A DNA stretch of 51,877 nt from Enterobacteriaceae bacterium RIT693 (GTDB lineage Bacteria; Pseudomonadota; Gammaproteobacteria; Enterobacterales; Enterobacteriaceae): positions 1-51,877 of the forward strand of contig WJYK01000022.1 of NCBI GenBank assembly GCA_009668225.1, given 5' to 3'. Each line of letters opens with the position of its first letter. Within the stretch, counting starts at the first letter, position 1. The notes below the pieces were generated by a model. The model searched no databases. It was not told where the DNA came from and saw nothing but the letters and a program-made list of their open reading frames with translations. The position numbers and the translations under genes were made by a program. Below are positions 26,031 through 34,506 of this stretch, piece by piece.

Positions 26031-26310
26031 GATTCAGGTTGAGGTGGTTTACGCGCTACCGCAAAAACAGTACCTGCGGCAGGTGAAGCTTGAAGAAGGT
26101 AGCACCGTCGAGCAGGCGATTTTCGCCTCCGGTTTGCTTGAGCTGCGTGACGATATCGATTTGAAGCAGAACAAAGTGGGTATTTACAGCCGCCCGGTGA
26201 AGCTGGGCGATAAGGTGAATGACGGCGATCGGGTTGAGATTTACCGCCCGCTGATTGCCGATCCTAAAGAGCTACGCCGCCAGCGTGCGGAGCGTTCTGC
26301 CCAGAAATAA
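26020..26310 (+). CDS. rnfH: RnfH family ubiquitin-like protein
   Basis: 96 residues starting at GTG 26020, which overlaps ratA by 11 bp and gives the same length as E. coli RnfH. A longer in-frame start at 25948 would lie deep within ratA and is rejected. The beta-grasp fold is suggested by [26 protein letters not shown] and the C-terminal [19 protein letters not shown]. The ratA-rnfH pair has been proposed as a toxin-antitoxin pair by analogy, but the precise role is not established. Confidence 0.93.
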   Translation: MSREIQVEVVYALPQKQYLRQVKLEEGSTVEQAIFASGLLELRDDIDLKQNKVGIYSRPVKLGDKVNDGDRVEIYRPLIADPKELRRQRAERSAQK

Positions 26311-26326
26311 TCCTGCTTTTAAGCAT

Positions 26327-26353
26327 AAAAAAGCCGCTTTCGCGGCTTTTTTT
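26327..26353. terminator. Bidirectional terminator between rnfH and bamE
   Basis: AGCCGC-TTTC-GCGGCT flanked by A's on the left and a seven-T run on the right. It serves the convergent rnfH and bamE transcripts. Confidence 0.92.
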
Positions 26354-26369
26354 GTCCATTGAGTAAACC

Positions 26370-26714
26370 TTACTCCCCTTTGGTCAGGGCCGGTTTGTTG
26401 TCGATGTTGGTCAGCACGCCGCTGCTGTTGAAGGTCAGGGTCAGCGTTTGCTGAGTCACGTTCTCATGGCCTGGCTGCTGGCGGAAGACATAGAACCAGG
26501 TATTGGTGCCAAATGGATCGGACATCATTGGCGTTCCCAGCGTGTAGGCAACCTGCTGTTGCGTCATCCCGACGCGAAGTTTAGACACGTCATTCGGCGC
26601 CAGATAGTTACCCTGGTTGATGTCAGGGCGGTAAACCACTCGCTCCAGAGTGGAACAGCCTGCGGTCAACATCAGAAGAACCGCTGCGGCAGCAGTCAGC
26701 ATTTTACAACGCAT
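26370..26714 (-). CDS. bamE: Outer-membrane assembly lipoprotein BamE (SmpA)
   Basis: 114 residues with a lipoprotein signal peptide and lipobox LTAGC (Cys20). Then come the conserved [21 protein letters not shown] and [17 protein letters not shown], nearly identical to E. coli BamE. It is a subunit of the BAM complex that folds outer-membrane beta-barrels; BamD, another subunit, is encoded at 46451-47188. Monocistronic, with recN downstream of its promoter region on the same strand. Confidence 0.97.
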   Translation of the reverse strand: MRCKMLTAAAAVLLMLTAGCSTLERVVYRPDINQGNYLAPNDVSKLRVGMTQQQVAYTLGTPMMSDPFGTNTWFYVFRQQPGHENVTQQTLTLTFNSSGVLTNIDNKPALTKGE

Positions 26715-26932
26715 AGTGATTTGATTCCTTTTCGGGCCCGAGTAGTACGTGGCTCATTCGTATTATGCCGATGATAATAGACCTTTAAGCAGTTTAAAAC
26801 CTTAAGGCGCTCAACTCTGACAGTGGGAGCATAAAAAAGTTGGTTGAAAAGGTGGCAGAAGGGCAGATTACTGAGTGGGTGGTTGTTTTTTGCACGATGC
26901 GCGGCGTGGTATGCACCGCGCATCGGGAAACA

Positions 26933-28594
26933 TCAGGCTGCCAGCAGCTCTTTCGCGTTAGCCAACGTATTACGAGTGACCTCGCTGCCGCCCAACAGAC
27001 GCGCTAACTCCTGCAGACGAGAGCGCTTGTCCAGAGGCTGCATATGGGTTTCTGTCATTTCACCGTCGGTTTCTTTGCTGACGAAGAAATGATGATGGCC
27101 GCAGCCGGCAACCTGAGGCAGGTGGGTAACGCACATCACCTGAGTGGACTCCCCCAGCTGGCGCAGTAGCTTACCGACTACCGCTGCGGTAGGGCCACTG
27201 ATCCCAACGTCCACTTCATCAAAGATCAACGCTGGCGTTTCCATTTTACGGGCGGTAATGACCTGAATGGCCAGCGCAATGCGGGACAGTTCACCGCCCG
27301 ACGCCACTTTCGCCAGCGGCTGCAGCGGCTGGCCAGGGTTTGTGCTGACGCGAAAATCAATGCGGTCAGCGCCTTCGGCGGTCAGGTGATTTTCATTAAA
27401 TTCGACGTCAATGGCCAGCTTGCCGTGCGGCATCGACAGCGAATGCATGCTTTCGGTAATCAGCTGGCAGAGCTCTGCCGCATGTTTTACACGGCTTTGG
27501 TGCAGAGTCTGAGCAACGGAAAGCGCCTGCTGGTGGTGCAAGGCAACGGCCTGCAGCAGTTCCTCCAGCGAGCCGGTCTGGTCATCCAGCAGCTGCTGTT
27601 CATCGAGCAGTTTCTGATGGAAGGCCGGTAGCTCTTCTGGCGTGATGTGGTGCTTACGCGCCAGGGAGATCTGGCGAGAAATACGTTGTTCCAGCTCGTA
27701 CAGGCGGTTGGGGTCCAGATCCAACCGATCGCAGTAATGACGTAGTTCGTCGCTAGCTTCGGAGATCTGAATCGCGGCTTCTTCCAGCATATTCAGTACG
27801 CCAGAGAGCTTATCGTCCATGCTCACCAGCTCGCCCATTAGATAGCGCACGGTGTGCAGCTGGCTTTGCAAATTCGTTTCTTCGCCGTCGGCCAGCACGT
27901 CAAGCGCCTGCTGGCTGGTAGAGAGCAGCTGGCCGCTGTTGGCGAGGCGTTTGTACTCTTCGTCGATCAGTTCAAACTCACCGGCGACGGGGGAAAACTC
28001 GTTCAGCTCTTTCAACTGATAGTGCAGCAGTTCCGCTTTGGCTGAGCGCTCCTGCGCCAGCTGTTGGTGCTGCGCCAGCGTGCGGCAGCTCTGGTGCCAT
28101 TCACGGTAGCGTTCTGCCATTTGCAGGGTCAGCGCCTGTTCACCGGCATAGCCGTCCAGCAGCGTTTTTTGATGCTCGGGTTTGAGCAGCAGCTGGTGGG
28201 CGTGCTGGCCATGAATCTGGATAAGCAACTGGCCGAGATCGCGCAGCTGGGAAAGGGGAACCGCCGTGCCGTTGATGAAACCACGGGAGCGGCCATCGCT
28301 GCTGATGACGCGGCGCAGCAGGCATTCACTGCCGTCTTCCAGCTGGTTTTCTTCCAGCCAGCGCAGCGCCGCCGGAGTGTCTTTCAGAGAGAAGCGGGCG
28401 CAGAGATCCGCGCGGCTTGCACCAGAACGCACCATATCCGCTTCCGCGCGACCGCCGAGGCACAGGCCCAGCGCATCTATAGCAATAGATTTACCGGCAC
28501 CGGTTTCCCCGGTGATGGTCGTCATACCGTGATGAAAATCGATTTCAAGTTCACGAACGATAGCGAAGTTACTGATGGTGAGTTGAGCGAGCAT
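26933..28594 (-). CDS. recN: DNA repair ATPase RecN
   Basis: 553 residues when started at ATG 28592-28594, matching E. coli. AGGAAGG lies just upstream. The in-frame start nine codons earlier would overlap an ERIC-type repeat and is rejected. RecN is an SMC-like protein of double-strand-break repair. Walker A GETGAGKS is near residue 28-35, a long coiled coil fills the middle (about 150-350), and the C-terminal half has the signature [16 protein letters not shown] and Walker [14 protein letters not shown]. Expression is SOS controlled: two LexA boxes lie about 120-160 bp upstream. Confidence 0.97.
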   Translation of the reverse strand: MLAQLTISNFAIVRELEIDFHHGMTTITGETGAGKSIAIDALGLCLGGRAEADMVRSGASRADLCARFSLKDTPAALRWLEENQLEDGSECLLRRVISSDGRSRGFINGTAVPLSQLRDLGQLLIQIHGQHAHQLLLKPEHQKTLLDGYAGEQALTLQMAERYREWHQSCRTLAQHQQLAQERSAKAELLHYQLKELNEFSPVAGEFELIDEEYKRLANSGQLLSTSQQALDVLADGEETNLQSQLHTVRYLMGELVSMDDKLSGVLNMLEEAAIQISEASDELRHYCDRLDLDPNRLYELEQRISRQISLARKHHITPEELPAFHQKLLDEQQLLDDQTGSLEELLQAVALHHQQALSVAQTLHQSRVKHAAELCQLITESMHSLSMPHGKLAIDVEFNENHLTAEGADRIDFRVSTNPGQPLQPLAKVASGGELSRIALAIQVITARKMETPALIFDEVDVGISGPTAAVVGKLLRQLGESTQVMCVTHLPQVAGCGHHHFFVSKETDGEMTETHMQPLDKRSRLQELARLLGGSEVTRNTLANAKELLAA

Positions 28595-28609
28595 AGCCAC
28601 CTTCCTGTA

Positions 28610-28704
28610 TGTACTCGTCATCTTTCAAGCTGCAGGGCGTGTTGGCTGCTCTCACTTACCCCGGTCTCTTACCGTCGACCTGCCACGTGAAATATTTAGA
28701 GTAC
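28610..28704. repeat. ERIC element with internal deletion, in the recN leader
   Basis: ACTCGTCATCTTTCAAGCTG, GTTGGCTGCTCTCACTTACC and the far end GAAATATTTAGAGTAC match the two outer parts of an enterobacterial ERIC sequence. About 30 bp of the centre, including the GTAAGCTCCTGGGGATTC arm, is missing. It lies between the LexA boxes and the recN start, so it should be transcribed as 5' UTR. Confidence 0.7.
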
Positions 28705-28712
28705 GATTTGGT

Positions 28713-28752
28713 TACTGTGTTTTCATACAGTATAACCTGGTTTTATATACAG
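28713..28752 (-). promoter_or_regulatory. Two LexA (SOS) boxes of recN
   Basis: TACTGT-GTTTTCAT-ACAGTA (28713-28732) matches the LexA consensus with full symmetry in its arms. A second, weaker box CTGG-TTTTATAT-ACAG follows at 28737-28752. E. coli recN also has more than one box. Confidence 0.88.
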
Positions 28753-28772
28753 TAAAGTGGCCTGGTGATTTT

Positions 28773-29651
28773 TTAGAATAATTTTTTTGACCAGCCGAGT
28801 TTCGAGCTTAATGTATTGAAATAACTGTAGTCTTTTGGGTGAATCAGGTTGAGGTGGTAGTCACAGCGGCGGATCAGTACGTCTTCGCCTTCCTGAATGG
28901 GCAGCGCAATCTGGCTGTCGCAGCTGATTTCAAGATCACTGCGCATGTGGGAAAAACGCAGTCGTATAGTGCTGCTGCTGTTAATCACCAGCGGCCGTGC
29001 CGAAAGCGTATGCGGGAACATTGGTACCAGCGTAATGGCATCCAGCGATGGCGTGAGAATCGGGCCTCCGGCGGACAGCGAGTAGGCGGTCGAGCCGGTC
29101 GGCGTAGAGATAATCAGCCCGTCAGAGCGCTGTGAAAATGCGAAGATTTCGTCGATATAAACTTCGAACTCAATCATGTGTGCCACTTTACCGGGGTGCA
29201 GCACCACTTCGTTTATCGCCGTACTGAGGCGCGTGGGGGTGTCATGCTGGCAGACCTGTGCCTCCAGCAAAAAGCGGCGTTCGGTAATGTAGTGTCCCTC
29301 GAGGACGTCCGCCAGCTGCTGCTGGGCGTTGTCCGGGTCGAGGTCGGTCAGGAAGCCTAAGTTACCGCGGTTGATGCCGATAACCTTGATGTCATAGCGA
29401 GCCAGTACTCGTGCCGCGCCCAGCATGTTGCCATCTCCGCCAACCACCACGGCCAAATCAGCCTGCTGGCCAATCTCCGCCAGGGTGCCGGTTTTTACCT
29501 GTTTGAGATTAAGCTCCTGGGCGATTTGCTGTTCCACCATCACTTCATAGCCTTTGGCGCACAGCCAGCGATAGAGCATTTCATGCGTGGTCAGTGCGGT
29601 AGGGTGGCGCGGGTGCCCGACAATACCGATGCAGTTGAAATGTTTGTTCAT
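28773..29651 (-). CDS. nadK: NAD kinase
   Basis: 292 residues from ATG 29649-29651, the E. coli length; AGGA is upstream. The frame is open further but that extension is not conserved. It phosphorylates NAD to NADP. The GGDGNMLGA motif lies near residues 72-80, followed by [12 protein letters not shown] and the NE-containing NAD-binding [30 protein letters not shown] is also typical. It is divergent from grpE, as in E. coli. Confidence 0.97.
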   Translation of the reverse strand: MNKHFNCIGIVGHPRHPTALTTHEMLYRWLCAKGYEVMVEQQIAQELNLKQVKTGTLAEIGQQADLAVVVGGDGNMLGAARVLARYDIKVIGINRGNLGFLTDLDPDNAQQQLADVLEGHYITERRFLLEAQVCQHDTPTRLSTAINEVVLHPGKVAHMIEFEVYIDEIFAFSQRSDGLIISTPTGSTAYSLSAGGPILTPSLDAITLVPMFPHTLSARPLVINSSSTIRLRFSHMRSDLEISCDSQIALPIQEGEDVLIRRCDYHLNLIHPKDYSYFNTLSSKLGWSKKLF

Positions 29652-29703
29652 TATCCTGGTGGTCCTTATTCGCAGACGTTCCTGCGACAATATGACAGGT
29701 TCC

Positions 29704-29731
29704 CTTGAAACCCTGAAACTGATCCCCATAA
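29704..29731 (+). promoter_or_regulatory. Sigma-32 heat-shock promoter of grpE
   Basis: CTTGAAA (29704-29710), 13 bases, then CCCCATAA (29724-29731): a near-perfect sigma-32 promoter 44 bp before the grpE start. Confidence 0.88.
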
Positions 29732-29774
29732 TAAGCGAAGCAGCGAGATGAATGCTAAAAACGCGGAGAATTTC

Positions 29775-30353
29775 ATGAGTAGTAAAGAACAGAAAACACC
29801 TAACGAGCAAGCCCCGGAAGATATCGCCATGGACCAGCACGAAGAAGTCGAGGCCGTAGAAGGTGCCGATGTCGTGGATCCGCGCGACGAAGAGATTGCA
29901 AATCTGCAGGCTCAGCTGGCTGAAATGAAGCAGCGCGAGCGCGAGATTGAGCCTCGCCATCAGGCTGACTTAGCTAACCTGCGTCGCCGCACTGAACAGG
30001 ATATCGAGAAAGCGCACAAGTTCGCCCTAGAGAAATTCGTGAACGAACTGCTGCCGGTTATCGACAGCCTGGATCGCGCGCTGGAAGTGGCCGACAAGTC
30101 CAACCCGGATTTAGCCCCAATGATCGAAGGCATTGAGCTGACCCAGAAGTCGATGCTGGATGTGGTTCGCAAGTTCGGCGTGGAAGTGGTGGGCGAGACT
30201 AACGTGCCGTTTAACCCGGACGTGCATCAGGCGATTGCGATGGTTGAATCTGCCGACGTTGCACCAAATAACGTGCTGATGGTGATGCAGAAAGGCTATA
30301 CCCTGAATGGCCGTACCATTCGTGCCGCGATGGTTTCCGTAGCGAAAGCGTAA
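29775..30353 (+). CDS. grpE: Nucleotide exchange factor GrpE
   Basis: 192 residues starting at ATG 29775 ([13 protein letters not shown] upstream); an in-frame ATG 27 bases earlier is not conserved. GrpE releases ADP from DnaK. An acidic disordered N-terminus and a long coiled coil (about 40-110) lead to the beta-wing domain ([20 protein letters not shown]...[14 protein letters not shown]). A short stretch of the coiled coil ([13 protein letters not shown], about 68-80) differs much more from the E. coli sequence than the surrounding residues do. It is transcribed from its own heat-shock promoter. Confidence 0.96.
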   Translation: MSSKEQKTPNEQAPEDIAMDQHEEVEAVEGADVVDPRDEEIANLQAQLAEMKQREREIEPRHQADLANLRRRTEQDIEKAHKFALEKFVNELLPVIDSLDRALEVADKSNPDLAPMIEGIELTQKSMLDVVRKFGVEVVGETNVPFNPDVHQAIAMVESADVAPNNVLMVMQKGYTLNGRTIRAAMVSVAKA

Positions 30354-30366
30354 CCATTGCAGAGAC

Positions 30367-30395
30367 TGACCGCCCCGGCGCTATCGGGGCGGTCA
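30367..30395. terminator. Hairpin between convergent grpE and the UshA-like gene
   Basis: TGACCGCCCCG and its complement form a perfect 11-bp stem with a 7-base loop. No T-run follows on either strand, so termination may be inefficient or factor-assisted. Confidence 0.6.
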
Positions 30396-30404
30396 GGTGC
30401 TCGA

Positions 30405-32045
30405 CTAAAGAATGCGGCCGGGTTGCCACTGTTCGCTGTTGACTGGCGAATGCGTTTGGATGAAGTCCGCCAGCGTATCGGCATCTCCCTTTCCTGTATT
30501 GACATACCCTGGTTTGTCATCAAGCCTTGGGTAGCCAATTCCCCCGCTTGCAATCGCATCAAGCGTGGCGAGACGATAGACCTTGTCATACTGTATCGCC
30601 TTGCCTTTAATGGCGATGTCACTTGCCTTATTCCCTTTAAGCGTGAAAGTTACATTGGCAAACTGGGCGTAATAACCTGTTCCTGAAGGCTTAATCGCCA
30701 CGGCGGAGATATAGTCGGCCGCTTCTTTGCCCGTGAGATCGATATAAGCAACCTGGTTTCGGAACGGTAAAACCAACAGCGTATCTCTTCGCGTGATATC
30801 TCCTTCATGTAGCGTGGTACGCACGCCTCCACCGTTTATCACCGCAAAGTCAGCGCCTGTTAGCGCCATCTGTGAGGTCAGTACAAGCCGAGAAAGGTTG
30901 GTTTGTTCGCTTCTCACGCGCTGACGGTCACCGACTAACTCGCCCTTTAATTCACCTATTTTCTGCATTAGTATCCGCTCACTTTTTTCCTGCCACGGCC
31001 CTAATAGCTTTATCATTCCAGGATCTTGTCGAATCTCTGAGGTAAAGAACGCATACCGGGCTTCGCCATTCTGTGGTCTGACCGCTTTTTTGAGATTCAC
31101 CGGGATGAGTTGATAATTCACCAGCTTCAGTTCACCGTTGCGGAAGGTAAAATCTGCCCGACCGACATATCTTCCCCATTCATTTGCCTGAACAATCCAG
31201 GTACCGTTTTGGCGATCGGGTTTGCAGGGCATTCCTGGCACGTAGTCGGTAATTTCTTTGCCGTAGTCGTTCATACACAGTGCTTGCTGGGTATGGCCGC
31301 CAACAATGATATCGAGAGTGCCGGGCGGCAGCGCTTTAGCCAGGTCCACATCGTCTTCTGCGTGTTCACCGCTGCTGGGGGCATAATGTCCCATATGCGT
31401 GGCGGCGATGATAATGTCTGGTTTTTGGTTTTTCTTAAGGTGTTCAACCAGGTGCCGTACTTCATCTGTGGGCGAAGTGAAGGTGATATTGTCGAAATGA
31501 CGCGGGCGGCCAGATTTCACCGTGTCCTGCGTGGTGAGTCCAATAACGGCAATCTTGATCTTCTGACGCGTAAATAAGGCGTAAGGTTTGAACAAGCGTT
31601 TACCGCTTTTCTTGTTATAAATGTTGGCGGAGATAAAAGGGAAGGAGGCCCATTTTTGCTGTTTTCGCAGTGTCTTTAGTGAATGGTCAAATTCATGGTT
31701 ACCTATTGCCATTGCGTCGTAGCCAATCTTACTCATCCCTTTGAAGTCCGGCTCTGCAAACATCAGATCTGACTCCGGCACGCCTGTGTTGACATCCCCT
31801 CCTGAAAGCAGGAGCAAGACTCCACCTTGATTTTTAACCTGTTTCCTGATTTCGTCGACCAGGGTTTTCTGTGCAGCCAACCCATATTCCCCCAGCTCGT
31901 TTTGCCAGAAGTGGCCATGATGATCGTTGGTGTGAAGAAGCGTGATAGGGTAGGTGCGATCTTTTTCCCATGCCAAGAGTGGCGAGCTGAATAACGCTGA
32001 GCTGAGCAAAGTCGCCAGCAGAAGCGGGGGGGGGGTTCTGTCCAT
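30405..32045 (-). CDS. Periplasmic UshA-like UDP-sugar hydrolase / 5'-nucleotidase
   Basis: 546 residues. The signal peptide covers about residues 1-25 (LLLATLLSSALFSSPLLA). The metallophosphatase domain has LLHTNDHHGHF, GGDVNTGVPESD, AIGNHEFDHS, ATHMGHY and GGHTQ, and the C-terminal 5'-nucleotidase domain ends in IASGGIGYPRLDDKPGYVNTG. The sequence follows E. coli UshA closely throughout but is clearly divergent, and ushA has a different chromosomal place there, so this may be a paralogue. Expected role: hydrolysis of extracellular nucleotides and UDP-sugars. The start at 32043-32045 has AAGGA upstream. Codons 4-7 consist of a run of ten C (plus-strand G at 32026-32035), which could slip. 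Confidence 0.92.
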   Translation of the reverse strand: MDRTPPPLLLATLLSSALFSSPLLAWEKDRTYPITLLHTNDHHGHFWQNELGEYGLAAQKTLVDEIRKQVKNQGGVLLLLSGGDVNTGVPESDLMFAEPDFKGMSKIGYDAMAIGNHEFDHSLKTLRKQQKWASFPFISANIYNKKSGKRLFKPYALFTRQKIKIAVIGLTTQDTVKSGRPRHFDNITFTSPTDEVRHLVEHLKKNQKPDIIIAATHMGHYAPSSGEHAEDDVDLAKALPPGTLDIIVGGHTQQALCMNDYGKEITDYVPGMPCKPDRQNGTWIVQANEWGRYVGRADFTFRNGELKLVNYQLIPVNLKKAVRPQNGEARYAFFTSEIRQDPGMIKLLGPWQEKSERILMQKIGELKGELVGDRQRVRSEQTNLSRLVLTSQMALTGADFAVINGGGVRTTLHEGDITRRDTLLVLPFRNQVAYIDLTGKEAADYISAVAIKPSGTGYYAQFANVTFTLKGNKASDIAIKGKAIQYDKVYRLATLDAIASGGIGYPRLDDKPGYVNTGKGDADTLADFIQTHSPVNSEQWQPGRIL

Positions 32046-32081
32046 AGCTTTTCCTTGTTGATAGTGTCCCACTCAGGCAAT

Positions 32082-32145
32082 AAAAAAGCCCAAATTCCGG
32101 TGAGCCGCATCAAATGCTGAGGCACTGAAATTCAGGCTTGCCTGC
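32082..32145 (-). terminator. Probable terminator of the yfjD transcript
   Basis: On the minus strand an imperfect long hairpin (AAGCC...AATTT pairing with AATTT...GGGCTT) is followed by six T. It lies about 90 bp after the yfjD stop and just before the UshA-like gene. Confidence 0.45.
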
Positions 32146-32237
32146 GCAGCAGTCATCATCCTTTACGCAGAGAAGTGTATGTGTTTTTAACCGTTTAAAA
32201 AATAGTCGACAATCAGTTTCAGAGTTTACCCCGAGAA

Positions 32238-33524
32238 TTATTGTTCCACACTCTGGCGCAGGGGTTTCACGGGCGTGACGCGAACTTGCTTAATCATATT
32301 GCCCTGCACGTCGATAATATCGATATCGTACTGATCGATGCGCAGACGAGTGCCCGGAGCAGGGATCTCCTGAATCTCTTCCAGAATCATTCCGTTTATG
32401 GTTCGCGCATCGTCCTCTGGCAGCGTCCAGTTAAAGGCTTTGTTAAGTTCACGTACGTTAGCACTGCCTTCGATAATGACTGAACCGTCGTTTTGCGGCG
32501 TGACTTCTTCAGCCAGCGTCGGGGACATCGACGTGGTAAAGTCGCCAACGATTTCCTCCAGAATATCCTCTACCGTGACCAGCCCCTGAATATCTCCGTA
32601 TTCATCCACCACCAGGCCGACTTTCTTTTTGTTTCGCTGAAACTTCACCAACTGCACGCTGAGCGGCGTGCCTTCTGGCACGAAGTAAATCTCGTCGGCG
32701 GAGCGCAACATCACCTCTTTGGTGAACTCTTTCTTCTCGGTCATAAGGCGGTAGGCTTCACGTACGCGCAGCATGCCGATGGCGTCATCCAGGCTATCGC
32801 GATAAAGCACAATGCGCCCGTGCGGAGAATGGGTGAGCTGGCGGACAATAGATTTCCAGTCGTCATTAATATTGATGCCGACGATTTCGTTACGCGGCAC
32901 CATAATGTCGTCGACGTTGACCTTTTCCAGATCCAGCACCGAGAGCAGCATATCCTGATTGCGCCGCGACATTTGCGAGCGAGATTCATGCACGATGGTG
33001 CGTAGTTCATCTTTGCTTAGCGCTGTACTGATGATGTTATCGACCTTAATGCCGACCATGCGCATCAGCAGGCGGGTAATGGTATTCAGTAGCCAGACTA
33101 ACGGCATCATCAGGAACTGCAGCGGGCCAAGCAGCAGGCTGCTCGGATACGCTACTTTTTCCGGATAGAGCGCTGCGATGGTTTTTGGCAGAACCTCGGC
33201 AAACACCAACACCACGAAGGTCAGCACGCCGGTGGCAATCGCCACACCTGCGTTGCCGTATAGGCGGATACCGACGATGGTTGCCAGGGCGGAAGCCAGA
33301 ATATTGACCAGGTTGTTACCGATAAGCACCAGACTAATGAGGCGATCCGGCTTACGCAGCAGTTTTTCGACACGCTTCGCTGCCCGATTACCCTGTTTGG
33401 CCATGTGGCGCAGGCGGTAGCGGTTTAGCGTCATCATGCCAGTTTCCGAACCGGAGAAGTACGCGGACACCACCACCATGATGATCAGGGTAACGATCAG
33501 CGTGGTGGTTGAGATGTGTTCCAA
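32238..33524 (-). CDS. yfjD: CNNM/CorB-family membrane protein (HlyC/CorC family)
   Basis: 428 residues from a TTG start, which is also where the E. coli homologue begins; AAGGA is upstream. The N-terminal DUF21 domain has about four membrane segments (residues 5-25, 60-80, 85-110, 125-150) and the SGSETGMMTLNRYRLRH motif. Two CBS domains occupy about 190-315 (DIMVPRNEIVGI; VVDEYGDIQGLVTVEDILEEIVG), and a CorC_HlyC transporter-associated domain lies at the C-terminus. Relatives are implicated in Mg2+/Co2+ efflux; the substrate here is not proven. It lies next to ypjD, as in E. coli. Confidence 0.95.
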   Translation of the reverse strand: MEHISTTTLIVTLIIMVVVSAYFSGSETGMMTLNRYRLRHMAKQGNRAAKRVEKLLRKPDRLISLVLIGNNLVNILASALATIVGIRLYGNAGVAIATGVLTFVVLVFAEVLPKTIAALYPEKVAYPSSLLLGPLQFLMMPLVWLLNTITRLLMRMVGIKVDNIISTALSKDELRTIVHESRSQMSRRNQDMLLSVLDLEKVNVDDIMVPRNEIVGININDDWKSIVRQLTHSPHGRIVLYRDSLDDAIGMLRVREAYRLMTEKKEFTKEVMLRSADEIYFVPEGTPLSVQLVKFQRNKKKVGLVVDEYGDIQGLVTVEDILEEIVGDFTTSMSPTLAEEVTPQNDGSVIIEGSANVRELNKAFNWTLPEDDARTINGMILEEIQEIPAPGTRLRIDQYDIDIIDVQGNMIKQVRVTPVKPLRQSVEQ

Positions 33525-33550
33525 AAGCAGTTTCCTTTAAAGAGAAGAGG

Positions 33551-34339
33551 TTAGCTAACGAACTGTTGCAGGACACGGCTGCCGAAATAGGCGAGGGTTA
33601 AAATACCCGCCCCGGCAACGTTAAACCAGACAACGCGGCGACCGCGCCATCCTTCATGATAGTGCCCCCACAGCAAAATGACGTAAACAAACCACGCGAG
33701 AATCGACAGGACGGCTTTATCGACGTTCTCCATGCTGAAGAGATTTTTCATGTAGAACAGGCCAGTGCATAGCGTCAGCGTCAGGAGCACAACGCCGACC
33801 TGAGTGATATGAAACATCTTACGTTCAATCACCATCAGCGGCGGCATTTCTGCACTGAACGCCAGCTTTTTGTTCTTCAGCTGGTAGTCAATCCACGCCA
33901 GCTGTAAAGCGTAGAGCGCGGCGATAATCAGCGTCGCATAGGAGAAGAGCGACAGACCGATATGCACCATCATTCCCGGCGTTGCTTCGAGATGGGTGAT
34001 AAATTCGTTGGGCATAAAGGTCGCCAGTGCCAGATTTATCAGCGCGAAGGCGTAAACTATAGGCAACAGTAGCCAGCCGCGATTGCGGGAGGCGACAATT
34101 GTCATCACCGTACAAATCATCAGGCTGACGAGGGAACCCACGTTCAGCAAGCTAAGATTTTGCCCACCGTCAACGGTGAAGAATCTGGCTTCCAGCGCCA
34201 GCGCATGGCTAACCAGCGCAATGGCTGCGGACAAAATGGCAAAGCGACGCCATCCGCTGTTCTTCCGCAGAAGACCGGGAATGATCAGCGCGAGGCTGAC
34301 GGAGTAGGCTACAAGCGCAAGAATGGCGAAAACGGGCAT
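33551..34339 (-). CDS. ypjD: Inner-membrane CcmC/HemX-like cytochrome c assembly family protein
   Basis: 262 residues from ATG 34337-34339, the E. coli length; the frame is open 27 codons further but that part is unconserved. About eight transmembrane helices and the tryptophan/histidine-containing loop of the family are visible (WFVYVILLWGHYHEGWRGRRVVWFNVAGAG, and the first-half VSHALALEARF). The family includes haem-handling proteins; the exact role of YpjD is unknown. It is divergent from ffh and shares the promoter region 34340-34506. Confidence 0.94.
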   Translation of the reverse strand: MPVFAILALVAYSVSLALIIPGLLRKNSGWRRFAILSAAIALVSHALALEARFFTVDGGQNLSLLNVGSLVSLMICTVMTIVASRNRGWLLLPIVYAFALINLALATFMPNEFITHLEATPGMMVHIGLSLFSYATLIIAALYALQLAWIDYQLKNKKLAFSAEMPPLMVIERKMFHITQVGVVLLTLTLCTGLFYMKNLFSMENVDKAVLSILAWFVYVILLWGHYHEGWRGRRVVWFNVAGAGILTLAYFGSRVLQQFVS

Positions 34340-34506
34340 ATTAAGATGTCGGTCAAATTGGCCAGAGAACGAAAAAGTCAGTATAACGTTACCTGTCGCC
34401 TGCTCCAACCGTTGGATCACACCCGAGGCGGCTTCATGATATAATCCGCCAAATTCAGTTTTGTGTCGCGAGCTGCGGCCCCAGTTACCACGTTAGGCAA
34501 AATACC

